NCBI RefSeq assembly: GCF_023065955.2
Contig: NW_026623050.1
Coordinates: forward strand, 21,224,501-21,288,500
DNA from: Ursus arctos
Lineage: Eukaryota; Chordata; Mammalia; Carnivora; Ursidae
Direction of reading: 5' to 3'
Length of the DNA stretch: 64,000 bases
Under the pieces are notes generated by a model. The model was not told where the DNA came from and searched no databases. It saw nothing but the letters and a program-made list of their open reading frames with translations. This document shows positions 1 through 13,900 of the stretch, piece by piece. Within the stretch, counting starts at the first letter, position 1. Each line of letters begins with the position of its first letter. The position numbers and the translations under genes were made by a program.

Positions 1-244
1 CCTCCAGTTTCTGCTCACTATTGATTACTCATCTATACCTTCAAATATGGTTTTGTTACCCCCAGCAGAGTTGGTCTACTACAAACTGCCATTACTGGAA
101 TTAGAACTGATTTATTATTTCTAGAATGTTTAAATGTGTGAGACATGAGCATCATTATAAGTTATCAGTGTTAAAAAGAAAATTTATTTCAGTTAAAGAT
201 AGTTATTACTAGTGTGGCAATATTTTTAATAATGTTTTCAATAA

Positions 245-1107
<863 letters not shown>

Positions 1108-1409
1108 ATGATCTACTTTAAAGTATACAGACTTTGTATGAGACCCATATACATTTTATTCAACTAAAGTTTTAATGATTTGTTTTTACTCTTTATAAGT
1201 AATGACGATATTTCATAATGAAATCAAAGCAATTCCAGTGAATTCCCTATTCAGATTGAGGGGATACAAAATTGAATGTAATTATTATTAGAAAAGGAAT
1301 ATTTTGTAAAATAGGAATTCTTTCTTGTGACCCACTTGCCCTCTAATGTAAAGTACTTTAGAGATTCTGTTCTAGTTCATAAATAAGTTTATGTGACAGG
1401 AATTCTAAG

Positions 1410-1415
1410 TTTAAT
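1410..1415 (-). terminator. Candidate MNS1 poly(A) signal ATTAAA
   Basis: TTTAAT on the + strand reads ATTAAA on the - strand. Going downstream from the MNS1 stop I found no canonical AATAAA before this point; the next, weaker option is an AATAAA-like stretch near 1155-1160. If used, the MNS1 3'UTR is about 420 nt and its 3' end overlaps that of TEX9. Confidence 0.4.
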
Positions 1416-1418
1416 GAC

Positions 1419-1424
1419 AATAAA
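1419..1424 (+). terminator. Candidate TEX9 poly(A) signal AATAAA
   Basis: Canonical hexamer on the + strand, the first after the TEX9 stop codon. It sits 4 bp from the reverse-strand ATTAAA proposed for MNS1. Confidence 0.55.
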
Positions 1425-1825
1425 CCGCTTTGAAATTCCTCACTCTTAACTATTCTCTTTCCTTATAGTAGAAAGAAAGATACTTTGGCCAAATCCCGGA
1501 AGTTAAGTTCCAAAACCACAAATACTGCTGGTCTGAATGGAGATGCAGAGAAAGCTCTGAGCAGCAGGAGTACGGAGAAGTGGTCTCCTGGGTTTGGCCT
1601 CTAATGTATTTATATATATGGACTGTCGAGATGTGGTGTAGAACTCAGATCTTCACTTTATCAGTACAAGTTTGACTAAAAGCAATTTTGTAGCTAAAAA
1701 ATATGAATTACGGAGACCCTTTAGGAAATCCAAATAGATTATGGAGTATTACTTAACTGTAAAACAGAAGTTACAGTGACATCTAGTGGTAAAAACAATC
1801 CAGGTTTTACCAAATCTCGATGGTG

Positions 1826-1918
1826 TCACTTCTCTTCACAAATTTCACTCCTTTTCTGATATGCTTTCCTAAACTCTTCACCAAGCATATCGATATCATC
1901 CTCTTTTTTAAAAACTCC
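1826..1918 (-). CDS. MNS1: MNS1 exon 10 (aa 466-495) and stop
   Basis: 93 nt including TGA at 1828-1826, with acceptor TTCTTGTAG. It encodes [20 protein letters not shown] followed by [10 protein letters not shown]. The reading frame is intact to the stop. Confidence 0.94.
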   Translation of the reverse strand, partial: GVFKKEDDIDMLGEEFRKAYQKRSEICEEK

Positions 1919-4900
1919 CTACAAGAAAAATATTTCATGGGTTACTTCAAATGCTTATAAGACTAACAAATACATAGACTACAATTTCAGAAGTTATCTC
2001 CAAGATAAGGAAATCTATTCAATAGGTTTATGGAAAACATCACTGTTCTCTAAAATTATGACCCAATATGTATACTGAATGTTCTTTGATTTCCTGACTT
2101 ATCTATGAGCTCCAGCCTAAGAATCTGGGCTCTTCTACTTTACTACTGCAGGTCACCACTGCTAGGATTGGCTGAATGAGAATTTAATAAGGTATGAGAG
2201 AGGTCAGGGTGAAGAGACTGAGCTTTGCCCAGCTCATGCATCGGACTGGCTCTTGCCTCCATTCTATGGCTGATCGGCAAACCTGCAATCTTGCAGGAAA
2301 GGCTCCAGGTTTGGAGGTAAGCCATTTAGGCAAGCCCTTCGAAATTCTCCATGCTTTTATTTACTTTTCCCTTATACTATACAGTAAAAGGCTGTTAAAT
2401 ATTTACTTATATAATTTAAAGGAGTTAAAGAATAATTTAGGTCATTTGGGGACATATCAGGTTTGTTAGGCTCTCCCCATCTCCACAATTATTTACTTTT
2501 AAAAATATCTAAATCCCAGACTCTCCAGAATTTATAGTTTTTTTTATGATTAATTAATATGAAGTGATGTGGACAAGCAGTAATTACTCCTTTCTCCTTC
2601 TCTGCACTGCACTGAAAACAAAATAAGCACTTGATTCTTCCAAATGAATAAATCAAATGACATTTCTATTTTTGGAGGATGGAAATTTTATTTACATGCA
2701 TCCAGATGTTTATGTGGCTTATGAAACTCAATTGTTACTTCATTTATAGTCAGAATGTATCTCACGTATACAAGAAAATCTGTTATCTTTTGGAAGTACT
2801 TTTAAAAACAGGTTACCTAGTACTACCTACTTATACCCTCCCATTACATAGCAGATCTGTCTCAGCCTCGGTTCAAGCATATGTCTGTTAGCAGCGTTAC
2901 TAATTACAAGATTTTCCTGTAGGTCATCAGCTTCAGTGTACAAAGTATCGCAACTGCTTTTAGGGTAGTTTAGTGTTAGACTTACTGCACCAAAAGGGGA
3001 GGAAAAACTTCTACAATTTAAGTTCAGGAAATCTAGCTCATACTTCTAAGAATGTGCCTAGACCAACTCTCTCATTTTAGAGACAGATGTCAATAACTGC
3101 CTAAGATCCCACTGCCGAAGTAAGCAAAACCCAGGCCCTCTGAAATCCTAATTACCATGTATTTTCTCCACTACTGGAGGTCGGGAAGATTATACCTTGA
3201 GTTAAATCGCACTTACTTTAGGGAGATATCCTAGTAATTTTGTAGCATGTTCTTTGAGAAGTTTCAGTCTTTCTTCTTCAATAATTGCATTAATACATCC
3301 TTGTCTTCTTTGCTGCAACTGCCATTCTTCCAGTTCACGTTGCTGGAAATGTAAATAAAATTTTATTGTCACAGAATACATTAATCTTTTAAGAAGTCAT
3401 CAAATAAAACTATTCTTGCAGTGAATTAGATAAAATTGCTGAACTATTTTCGACACTTCAGGAAATACTATATAGTATATATATCTTTTATATTTATTAT
3501 ATACCCAACATATCTCTTTTACAGTTACTATTCCCTTAAAGTTACAAAAACAATAGTCATGACTAGGATTTTAGGGAGGCAAGTATATATTTTTAGAACA
3601 ATATCTTCATTACCAAGGAAAAATTTCTCAAAGAAGGGATTTCTAATTCAAATATTTATGTAATGTTTACCATATGCCAAGTGCTGAAGGCAGCTTACAG
3701 TGTAAAACAAAAGCTGGATAAAAGAGAATAGGGATATCTCAAAGGTCTGTATTTCCATATGTTAAGACTTGTAAGAGTCTGTATGAAGCACAAGAGTAGG
3801 AGCAAGAGGTCCCACAGAAGAACCAGTGTTTCTCAGGAGAGCACTGGGTGCTCATACATAACCACACCAAACTTCTGTGCCACATCTGGTGGAAGAGAGG
3901 ACCAGCTTTAAAAAGTTCTAGGGCTTAAAAGAACTCTTATGGAGCTGTACCCAAATAATCCTATTGGAAAAAGGGTGCTAAAGGCAGACCACTGAAGCAA
4001 TGAATTCCACCTACAATTAAAGTAGTATTAATATTAAGCTTATCTTTGCAATAACCATAGTTTCCCAGGGTCATTATTTCTTCAGACCACTCCTTGTCAA
4101 AGTCCTGTAAACTGGGAAAGAGTATGTCTGTTTTGCTACAATGGGAGGCAAGCTTCTACATAACCTAATAACTCTTCGCAGTTACCAGATGAAGATAAAG
4201 AAGGATGCTAGGACAGCCATATCCAATGCCATGTAAATCCATGATAGCTTTTCATGAGAATATGTTGTCTACTATGATACTACGTGCATTACAGAATCGG
4301 AAGCAGCGCTGAGATAGCTAAGTGAGAAAAGACACTCTCACCCATTTGTTCCTGAATCAGAGTTGAGTGGCTCTTATTTATGTTATCTCTAAGATCAAAT
4401 AGGGTAATAGAATCTGCCATGGAATTGTTATACCTGAATTTTTTTTTTTTTAGACTACATTTCTAAGACTCCCTTACACTCAGGTGTGGCCAAAATAGGA
4501 CTTGGTTTCTGCCAATTGAATATAAGCAAAAATGTCATATAGACTTTTATGTGGGAGAATAAACCATCTACTAAGCCACTATTAATTTGGTACTCTACCT
4601 GTAGCCAAACCTAGTCCTAACTGATGTGTTCCTGATAAAAAGGAGATGCAAGAAAGTTCTGTAATGTTATGAGGAAAGCGCACTTGTTAGATTTTTGTCC
4701 AATGATGTACAATCTCTAATTCGCGTAGAATACAAGATTTCTCTTCTTAGGATGTGGTAAACACATTAAATATCCTAATAAACACTTTTATAGTAAATTA
4801 GGATAAGTGGTTTAGAAAAGTCTGAAACCATTTTGTCCATTTAGGACAAATTCTGAATAGCTGATAGTAGCTAACTATTTCCTAGGGAGTTTCAGATTTT

Positions 4901-7900
4901 TGTCTGACTAACCATATGATTTTTTTTAGAGCTAGACAGAATTGTAGATACCTATTTTAGGAATATCTCTAAAATCTAAAAAAAACACAGAGCCTCATAG
5001 GATTGTAACGGAATGGATTAATATATTCCATGATCATGAAAATCCACCCTTGCCCTTGGGATGTGATCCAATCTCAAACTTGAAGCACACAGCTTCATAC
5101 TAGGAATATGACATTAAGACAAATTGAAGTTATCTGTTTGAAGTTATCTATGCTTTCGGTAGTTTTATCTGATTTCCATTTACAGTTTTCTTGCTAATTT
5201 TTCTAGGAGCTTTCTAATTAGCTCTGTAAGCCATGAGATGGGACGGTTTGTCACCGTTTGTACCTCTTTCTAGGCAAGGAGTATTCAAAGACTTCTGATC
5301 AATTTCAAAATCCTTCGAATTTTTATCCTCTTTGCTCTGCTTGTCTGACGTTGATCACCCTCACTGATTCAACAAACATAATTTCCCACTTGCTAGGCAA
5401 GATTCTAGGTGCTTATAGGTTAACCCTTAAAGGTTAGAGTAAATCATGATTGGTTTATATCAAAGCTAAGGAATTGCGATTTAATGCTGTAATCCACTTA
5501 AGTTTAAGCAGGAGGAGGATCTAATGAGTTTTTTAAACCCATAGTAACTAGTGGCAGATAGTGGACTGGAGTCATATGGAGAATAGTAGATGACAGCTTC
5601 GGTAGTCCACAGGAATGGCATTAAATGTCTGAACTAAGTTACGAAGAAACGAAACTGGATTTAATGACTTATTGCTGAAGTAAAGTCAACAGAATTTAGT
5701 GGCTGACTAAAAACTATTAGAAATGGGTAAAAATCCAGGAATGAGTCTAAGGTCATAGACTTAGGTGACTAACTGAATATGTGGTCTTTAACCAAGATTC
5801 AGGCTACAGAAATGAAAAGGTTTGTCTGGAATGTTCACTTTTGGAAACCTAAATGCTAAGGCATCTACAAAATTTCCAGCTATGTCACTTAGACATCTGG
5901 AAATATGGCAACAGAACTGTGGCATGAAATAAGAATAGAGAAGAGCCAACGTATTCCAACATTTCATGGAGCAGGTAAAAGAGCGGATCTCTCTCGGTTT
6001 TCTGTGATACACCAGATTCTCTTGCCTTTCTAACCAGCTCTTGGTATCGTCGTCGTTTTTTTCCTCCTGCTTCTACTCCCAAGACTTGATTTGCCCTTTG
6101 TTTCTCATTATAATATATTCTTTAGAGGAATCATCTTAGCTTGAACCTCTCTGTGTGCTACTTAATGCCAGATACGTATTTCTAGGAAAATCTGACCTAA
6201 GCTTTGCTCCTCTGGGTCAGCTGCCTTCAGAATATTTTCAATTTGCTTTTCTGTTTCAAACCCAAAATGATTAAAACTAAAGTAATTATATCTTTTGGTT
6301 CCACCTCAAAACGTAACAGCACTTGGTATTCTCTGAGTTTCTCATATTTGAAACCTTGGAGTTATTTTGACTCTTTCCTCTACTCTATCCTACATCCAAA
6401 AAAGCCATAGCAGTCTCATCTTCCTTTAAAAATATTTAAACTCTTCTCTTTCTTGCTTCTTCCATTGCTCTGTGAACCTATTCCAGGTCCTCCTCACCTC
6501 TTTCTTGAATTACTGCCTTCTCCTCTTGCTAAAGACCATGTTATGATCACCAGTTTCCTACTGTATCATATCTAAATTCTTCTGCCTATCATTCAAGTTT
6601 CTCATTGTGGTAATTCCATATGCTGTCAACTTAGAATAGCCTTCTGCTTTTATTCATCTTTTATGTATTTCCGGGTAAACCCACATAGTTCTGCCATAAA
6701 TATACAGTTGACCTGTGAACAACACTGGTTTGAGCTGCACAGGTCCCCTTACCTGTAAGGTTTTTTTTCGATAAATACGATATAGTACCGTATGTAAATG
6801 TATTTTCTCTTCCTAATAACATTTTCTTTTCTCTACCTTACTTTAAGAATGCAGGATGTAATACACATATAAAATAAGTGCTAACTGAACCTTTATGTTA
6901 TCAATAAGGCTTCTGGTCATCAGTAGGCTATCAGTTAAGTTTTGGGGGAGTCAAAAGTTACACATGGATCTTTGGGTGAGGGGCAGGTGTCAGCACCCCT
7001 AACCCCTGTGCTGTTCATCGGTCAACTGTATTGCACAATTGGTAAATTACAACTACCAAATTCTATAAATGTTTACATTTTACATTTAAGAAATGTATTC
7101 TTAGTATAATTTTATATATAATCGAGTCTTTTGGGAATCTATACCCTAATTTTTGCACTACCCTAGAGGCTACCAGAATTAACTTTTATTTATTTTGGTT
7201 TCCTCACTAACACTCAGCAGAATGCCCAGCAGGTCAGTATCTGTTGATTACAAGAATGTCTCAAGATTTCTTCCTGTCCACCGATACAGGAAAAGATCAT
7301 CATTATGATAATTATTAATCCCTGCTCTGCCACTTACTTGCTGTGAAACCTTGAGCAATATATATATTTAATCTCTCTATGCCTCAGTTCCCACGTCTTT
7401 AAAATGGGGGTAGAATAGTGCCTAACTCACGGGGTTGAAAGTTTAAAGTTATCACTTTGCTTGTAATGAGCTCAGAATAGTGAATGACACATGTAAACAC
7501 TCAATAAGTGTTCATTGTTATTGCTACTACTTCTATTAATTAAAAATATTTACAATATGCCTAATCTGTACTCTTCATATTTAGAGCTGTTTATGTTTAC
7601 AAAGCACTTACATATTATCTGATTTGGTTCTTGAAGCTGAACAATCTAGTGAGGCAGATTATATAAGTATTATTTGAGGTTTATGAATGAAGCATAAAAT
7701 AGAGAAATCGAAGTCTCCAAAGGCACAAACCTAGTTCCCTCTCCAACTCTGAAATCTACATTGCCAACTAAGAAATCTCCCCCTGGGGCCTCAAAATCAA
7801 TGTGGACAAAATGGAATTATATACCCCCTTGAAATCTCTTTGTCTTCGTCAGGACCTCACCTGCTCACTGCAGATGGAAGCAACAGTATTTAGTAGTAGG

Positions 7901-10900
7901 AGCAGCAGCCGTAATCCTGCTCTCACCTCTCCGCACCTAACTGGTCACCAAGCCCCACCCAACCTATCCCCCTCCCTCTCTCAGATGGCTCCTGTTCCCC
8001 ATTTGCACGGGCTTTCCGCACTTATCACAGACTTACCACAGTAATGGCCTAACTGGTCTCCCTGTCTTACTCCCCTCACTCTACCCCCCATACTCCTACT
8101 CATGTCATCCTTCCAAGTGCAGAACTGATCGTGTAGCTTACTTAATTCCTCAGTGGGAACCTTGGGTAAAAATTACTTTCCTTAAAATAGCATCCAGTGC
8201 ATTCATGATCTGTGTCCCTTCTACCATATCAAGAGGCCCGAACCTGTATAATTATTATCACACGTACTTGGCCTATCTTTATAATGATTGTTTTTGTATA
8301 CTTAACCAAGACCATAAACTCATAATCATGGACTTAGTTGTATTTATGTTCTCAACACCAGCCAACCAGTGTCTAGCACATAGAAAGCATCAATATATTC
8401 CAGATGCATTAATAAATGGTCAGAAAATGTCTGTACCATATGATTAGGAAACACATATCCAACAGCATCTGGCACATACAAAGGTCTCAGTTAAATGTTT
8501 AGTGGAGGAACAGATGAGCTGATTGCTGGTTCAGTGATAATAACAAGACACTTTTTCTTACTTTGTCTGCAAGGAACTGGTTGCGACGCTCTTCAATGAG
8601 TTTTTCCACAGCTCTCCTGTGTTCTAGTTGCTTCATTCTTTGTCTCTGAGCATTCATCAGTTCTATCCGATCATCCTCGGCAAGCTTAGCTAGCATAGCC
8701 TTTCTAAAGGTCTCCTCCTCTTCTTTTGCAGCCTGGAGTACTAATTCCTTCAGGGCCATTTGTTCTATAAAATTTTGCCTCAACTCCTTTTGCTTTTTCA
8801 ATTTCTCTTCTGCTTCCTCCTAAACAACAATCCATATAAACATTAATTCAGTAACTGTTTCTTTACAGATTTATAAAGAAAGGGTGGATAGAGTTTGGTC
8901 AAGTGCAGTGTTACAATATGAAATAAAACTGAAAAATTAAGCCTTTTCAAGATAACACTCTTTCCCATCCTTTTAAGACTCGTTGGATAAATGACATGTT
9001 ACCTTTGGATTGCCTTCTTTTATTTTTAAATTTTAATTTGTATATATTTTGGAAGGAGCTGATAAAATTTTTTTGCACACCTGAGGTTTTAAATCTGACC
9101 TGTGAAAGTTGTACCCACTATGAATCATTCTAGAATCTTGCCTTTCACTGTAGTTCAAATCACTGGTAAATATTTTTCAAAATAATAATCTAGAAGTGAC
9201 AAGTTTTTTGGGAAAATTCAAATTTGTTGCAGTTAAAGTCTCTTCCTACAAGCTTTAATTTTCTTAACATTTTATTAAGAAAAAATTTCAAACATAATTG
9301 AAAAATGTTTACAGTGACCACCCATATAACACCTAGATTCTATCAGTAACATTTTCCTGTTTTTGCTTAATTGTCCAATTAGGACTGATGTAAATTTTAA
9401 TTCCTTCAACGAGCCTTGCCTAATTCTAACACAATTTCCAGGAGGTAAGCCATATCCTCAAGGCATTCAGAATACAGCCTTACCAACAGCTGTATGGGCA
9501 GGGTTTTTACAGGTAACACAAACTATCAGGGATTTACTACGGGCCAGCAGGTGGCATAGAGAACCTCCGAGAGGGACAGGGAACCAGCCGCCATCTTGGT
9601 TAGTATCTATTTTTGGTAGAGTTAACCATCACGGCTGAAATTCCGTTTTGGTAACTCTACCAAAACTACTCCCAATGACGCAGTCTTCTACATGTGACCG
9701 CAACCTCACTTTGCCCACTTCTGTCCTCACACCTTGAGGTGCAAGGACAACTTGGGAGATAACCTAGGTCCTGTGAAGAATTCTAGCTAAAGGAAGAGAA
9801 ATGTGGTTTCAACTTTACAGTCTTTATAATAAACTAAGAAAAAAAGATAGGAGTGGGTTTTAAGTGAGTCAATCTGGAATATCAGTTAAAGTAACTTTGT
9901 TCATTGTCTTGAATATTCAACCTCTTTTTCCTCACTTAGTTCTATCTAATCTGTTCAAATCCCAACTCTAGAAAGTCTTTTTCTAATCACTCTAATTCCT
10001 GCATATCTCTTTTTTGATACATTTGATACCATTTAATTTTCCCAACATTTAATTTTATTTCATATACCCATGGCATATTTTTTTATTATTTTATATATCA
10101 TATCTATTATTTTACATTGGGATGCTGAGCACAGCGTTTTTATGATATTATAGTTTGTGTTCATCTGCCATGGATGATATAGAAGTCAGAAGCCCCAGTG
10201 AAGGCACATATTGTCTCAGCTCTGAATTCCTCTAGCGCTTATCGTAACACATTGCACACAGAAAACACACATTGAACCAAAAGAACTGTTGACGTCTCCT
10301 GGCATCCATCTCCCATACAAATTTGAGTTTGATCCAACCAATAGTAAAGACATCTGGCTAAAAATCAGGGAAGTGTTAGCAAAACAAAACACAATTCATT
10401 ACTTTTTTTTTTTTTTTCCTACTAGAAAAGTGTTCTTGTACTCTTTGATCTGTCTGGATCAGGATTTTATATATATGTAATATGGACTGCATAATTTTAC
10501 AACCTATAATGTGGTTTAAGAAATAGCTATTCACTGAAGGTCTGAAATAATTTGCTGTAAAACTACTCTGAAGCTGGAAACTTTTAGAGGTATCTTGGTC
10601 TGGGTTCTCCTCTGAAAGCAGAGCCTTACACAAATATTTGTATACACATATTTTATGAGAGAAGATCTCAGAAAGCAGCAGTGAGGGACAAGCAGAGAGA
10701 AATAGGGAAGAAAGAAAAGTCCTAACACATGGGTGCATCACTGAACTGGTTCTTATGTGGGCAACTATGGCTTAAGCCTGCCAGGACCTTGTAAGGAATG
10801 CATGTAGCACCTTTCAGGTCAGTCCCCAAGGCTGACAGGAAGAAGCATCTACCCCTTCATTTCTGTCCCCTGTTGGTTGAGGGATGCCCCAGAGGGTGTT

Positions 10901-13900
10901 AACTCTGGCCCTCACCAACACCACCACACTTTAGGAATCTGTCAGCAGAGTCAGTGTAAAGCCTCACAAGTGTCCTCCACAGCTGTCACGGAAATCAAAG
11001 GTGGGGCTAAGAGGGTATGAGGCAAGGCACGAAAAGCTTTTCACATAGGATATATCCTTAGTGATCTTATCTGCTTTTTCTACATTTTTTTGAAATCACT
11101 ATGTTTTCTATGCAGAAAATTGTACCATGAATATTTTTCCCGTTTGTTGAGTATACAGTTGAATGACCCTTTCACTATTTGTTTAAAAAGATTTATGGGG
11201 CGCCTGGGTGGTGCAGTCGTTAAGCGTCTGCCTTTGGCTCAGGGCGTGATCCTGGCGTTCTGGGATCGAGTCCCACATCAGGCTCCTGGGCTGGGAGTCT
11301 GCTTCTTCCTCTCCCTCTCCCCTGCCGTGTTCCCTCTCTCGCTGTCTGTATGTCACATAAATAAATAAAATCTTTAAAAAAAAAAAAAAAAGATTTATTT
11401 TAGAGTAGAGCGGGGAGGGCAGAGAGAGAGGGAGAGAGAATCTTAAGCAGACTCCACACTAAGCATGAAGCCCGACGTGGGACTCCATCTCACCATCTCA
11501 CAACTGTAAGATCACAAACGTGAGCTGAAACCAAGAGTTGGACACTCAACTGACTGTGCCACCCAGGCGCCCCACCTTTCACTATATTCTAATCTTTTTC
11601 CTATATAGACCCGTTAGTCTTCTCAATTTGGTTTTGTTTTTCTTTAAAGTTTTTCCAGAGTAAAAGCCCTGCCCCCCAATACTAAGTAAGATTAATTAAT
11701 GCTAATGTATTTTCCTGACTTTTAGGAAATTTCCACTTGTGTCTTTATGATTTCCTTCCATATTCTTGCCTCATACTTGAATTTGTATTGTTTTTCTAAG
11801 TTACTGAGTTGGCTGCCTAGATAAGTTTTACCTGTGTTTCTTGTTTAATAATGAATTGCCTCAGAGATCAGTTTTATAAATCTGATAAGATTTTGATATG
11901 TAGTAATCTGATCCTCTAAATTACCTGCAGATTTCCTCTTCAACCAATAGATGAAAACAATATTTTTAGATTCTCAGTTAAAAAATGAAAATATAGTGGT
12001 GTTAAACACCATTTCCCCTTGTGTTATTCTGACAGACTTTCTTTGAAGTATGTAACTTTAAGCTATTAACTCTCCAATGTTTCACAGAAAATTAAATGTT
12101 TATTCTGCAATATCTTGTCGATTATACCTTTCATCTGTGATATCTGGGATTCATTTGATGTTCTACTTTTGTGATGATGACCTTGCCTGTCTGCTTCCCA
12201 TTTGTTCATATATACCTTCATCCATCATTTTATTCTTAACTTTTTTGGGTAATTTGATATTAGATATATCTAAATCGATTACATTAAGTTGTTTTTAAAA
12301 AGAAATGTACATATTTTATATTCTTATATGCAGTTAATCAAGAATATACATGCAATTGGTTTTGATATCAATACACGGTATCTATTCCCTCCTCCCTGAT
12401 GAAAAAGTATATCTAAAATGATCTGTTTTGATACAGCTGAAAAATATTAAAAATACTAATAGCTAACAATTTATTGTATATTGGCTATTCGTATATTTGT
12501 TTTATGAAATGTTTGTTCAGACTTCTTGCTCATTAAAAAAAACTGGGTTCTTTATATTCTATTATTGAGTTATAAGCAATCTTTCTACATTCTGAATAAA
12601 AGGTTTTTGTAAGATACATGTAGGGAATACTGTTTTCCACACTGTGGCTCGCATTTACATTTTCCTAAGTGTTAGGAAGTTCTTAGTTTTGATGAAACCC
12701 AATTTCAATTTCTTTTTCCTTTATGGATCATGCCTTTTTTATCCTACTAAAAAATCTTCACCCTTCTCAAAGTCATAAAGTCTTACTGCTGTTTTCTTCT
12801 AGAAATTTTGTAGTTTCAGCTTTTTTGTTTGTCTCATTAATTTTTGTATATAATAAGACAGAAAATAATAAGCTGGCGGGCAGGGGAAATTGGAAGAGGT
12901 TGGTAAAAGCGTACGAAGTTCAGCTATAAGATGAATAAGGTCTGAGGAGCTAATGTAAGTGTAGTTAATAACACGGTATTATAGAACTAAAATTTGCTAA
13001 GAGTACAACTTAAATGCTCTCATCAAAAAGATAAATGTGTGAGGTGATAGATGTTAATTAACTAGCTGGAGAGAATCATTTCCCAAAGTAAACATATATC
13101 AAATCACCATAACGTATACTTTAAATATCTTACAATTTTATATGTCAATTATACTTCAAGAAAGCCGATATTAAAAGTCAGTGAACTTGAAAAACCAAAA
13201 GCAAGAGTGACCAAAAATAGAAACACATTACCAATATCAGAAATGAAACATGGGCTAGCACTGGAGACCCTGCAGACATCCAAAGGATAATAAGGGAATA
13301 GTATGAACAATTCTACACACATAATACAACTGAGACAAAATGGATAACTTCCTTAACCACAAGTCACTAATATAACGAAAAATGAAAATCATTTGAATTG
13401 CCCTATAACTATTAAGGACATTGAATAAATAATTTAAAACTCAAAAAATAAAACTCCAGGGCCAGATGGTTTCCCTAGAGAGTCTACCAAATGTTTAATG
13501 AAGAATTAAAACTAATTTTATACAATCTTCCAGAAGATAGAAGAGGGAACACCTCCCCATTTATTTTATGAAAATATTATTAATTTGACACCAGTATAAA
13601 AACAGAAAACTAAAAACCAATATTCCTCATGAATATGGATGAAAAAATCCTTAGCATATCAGAAAATAGAATCCAGCCATATATTAAAAGAATTATACAC
13701 CAGTGCAAAGTGGGATTTATTCCAGTGAATGAAGACCGGTTCAGTATTCAAAAAAATCAATGTAATCCCCCAGGGTAAAGAAGAAAAAGCACATCTTATC
13801 TATAAATGTAGAAAAAGCATCTGACAAAATTTAATATTCCTTCATGATAAAAACCTTCAGAAAAATAGGGATAGAAGAGAACTTCCTCAACTTAATAAAG

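Larger units (their letters stand above)
1108..1445 (+). other. TEX9: TEX9 3'UTR (inferred)
   Basis: Non-coding, AT-rich sequence after the TEX9 stop. The first canonical AATAAA downstream is at 1419-1424, so cleavage is expected near 1435-1445. The extent is inferred from that signal only. Confidence 0.55.
9255..9670. other. Old repeat remnant with CTCF/YY1 motifs and hairpin
   Basis: The left part (about 9255-9365) matches a familiar old mammalian repeat block ('aatttcaaacataattgaaaaatg...cacccatataacacctagattctat'). The right part is more GC-rich and carries a CTCF core at 9544-9556, a YY1 motif at 9587-9598 and an inverted repeat 9611-9665. Family unknown. Confidence 0.5.

Noticed and set aside
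2143..2469. Overlapping 60- and 91-codon ORFs in MNS1 intron 9
   Set aside because: Short, on opposite strands, no recognisable product; chance.
11197..11270. tRNA-like A/B-box sequence in the SINE heads
   Set aside because: Part of Can-SINEs (tRNA-Lys derived), with tails and target duplications; not tRNA genes.
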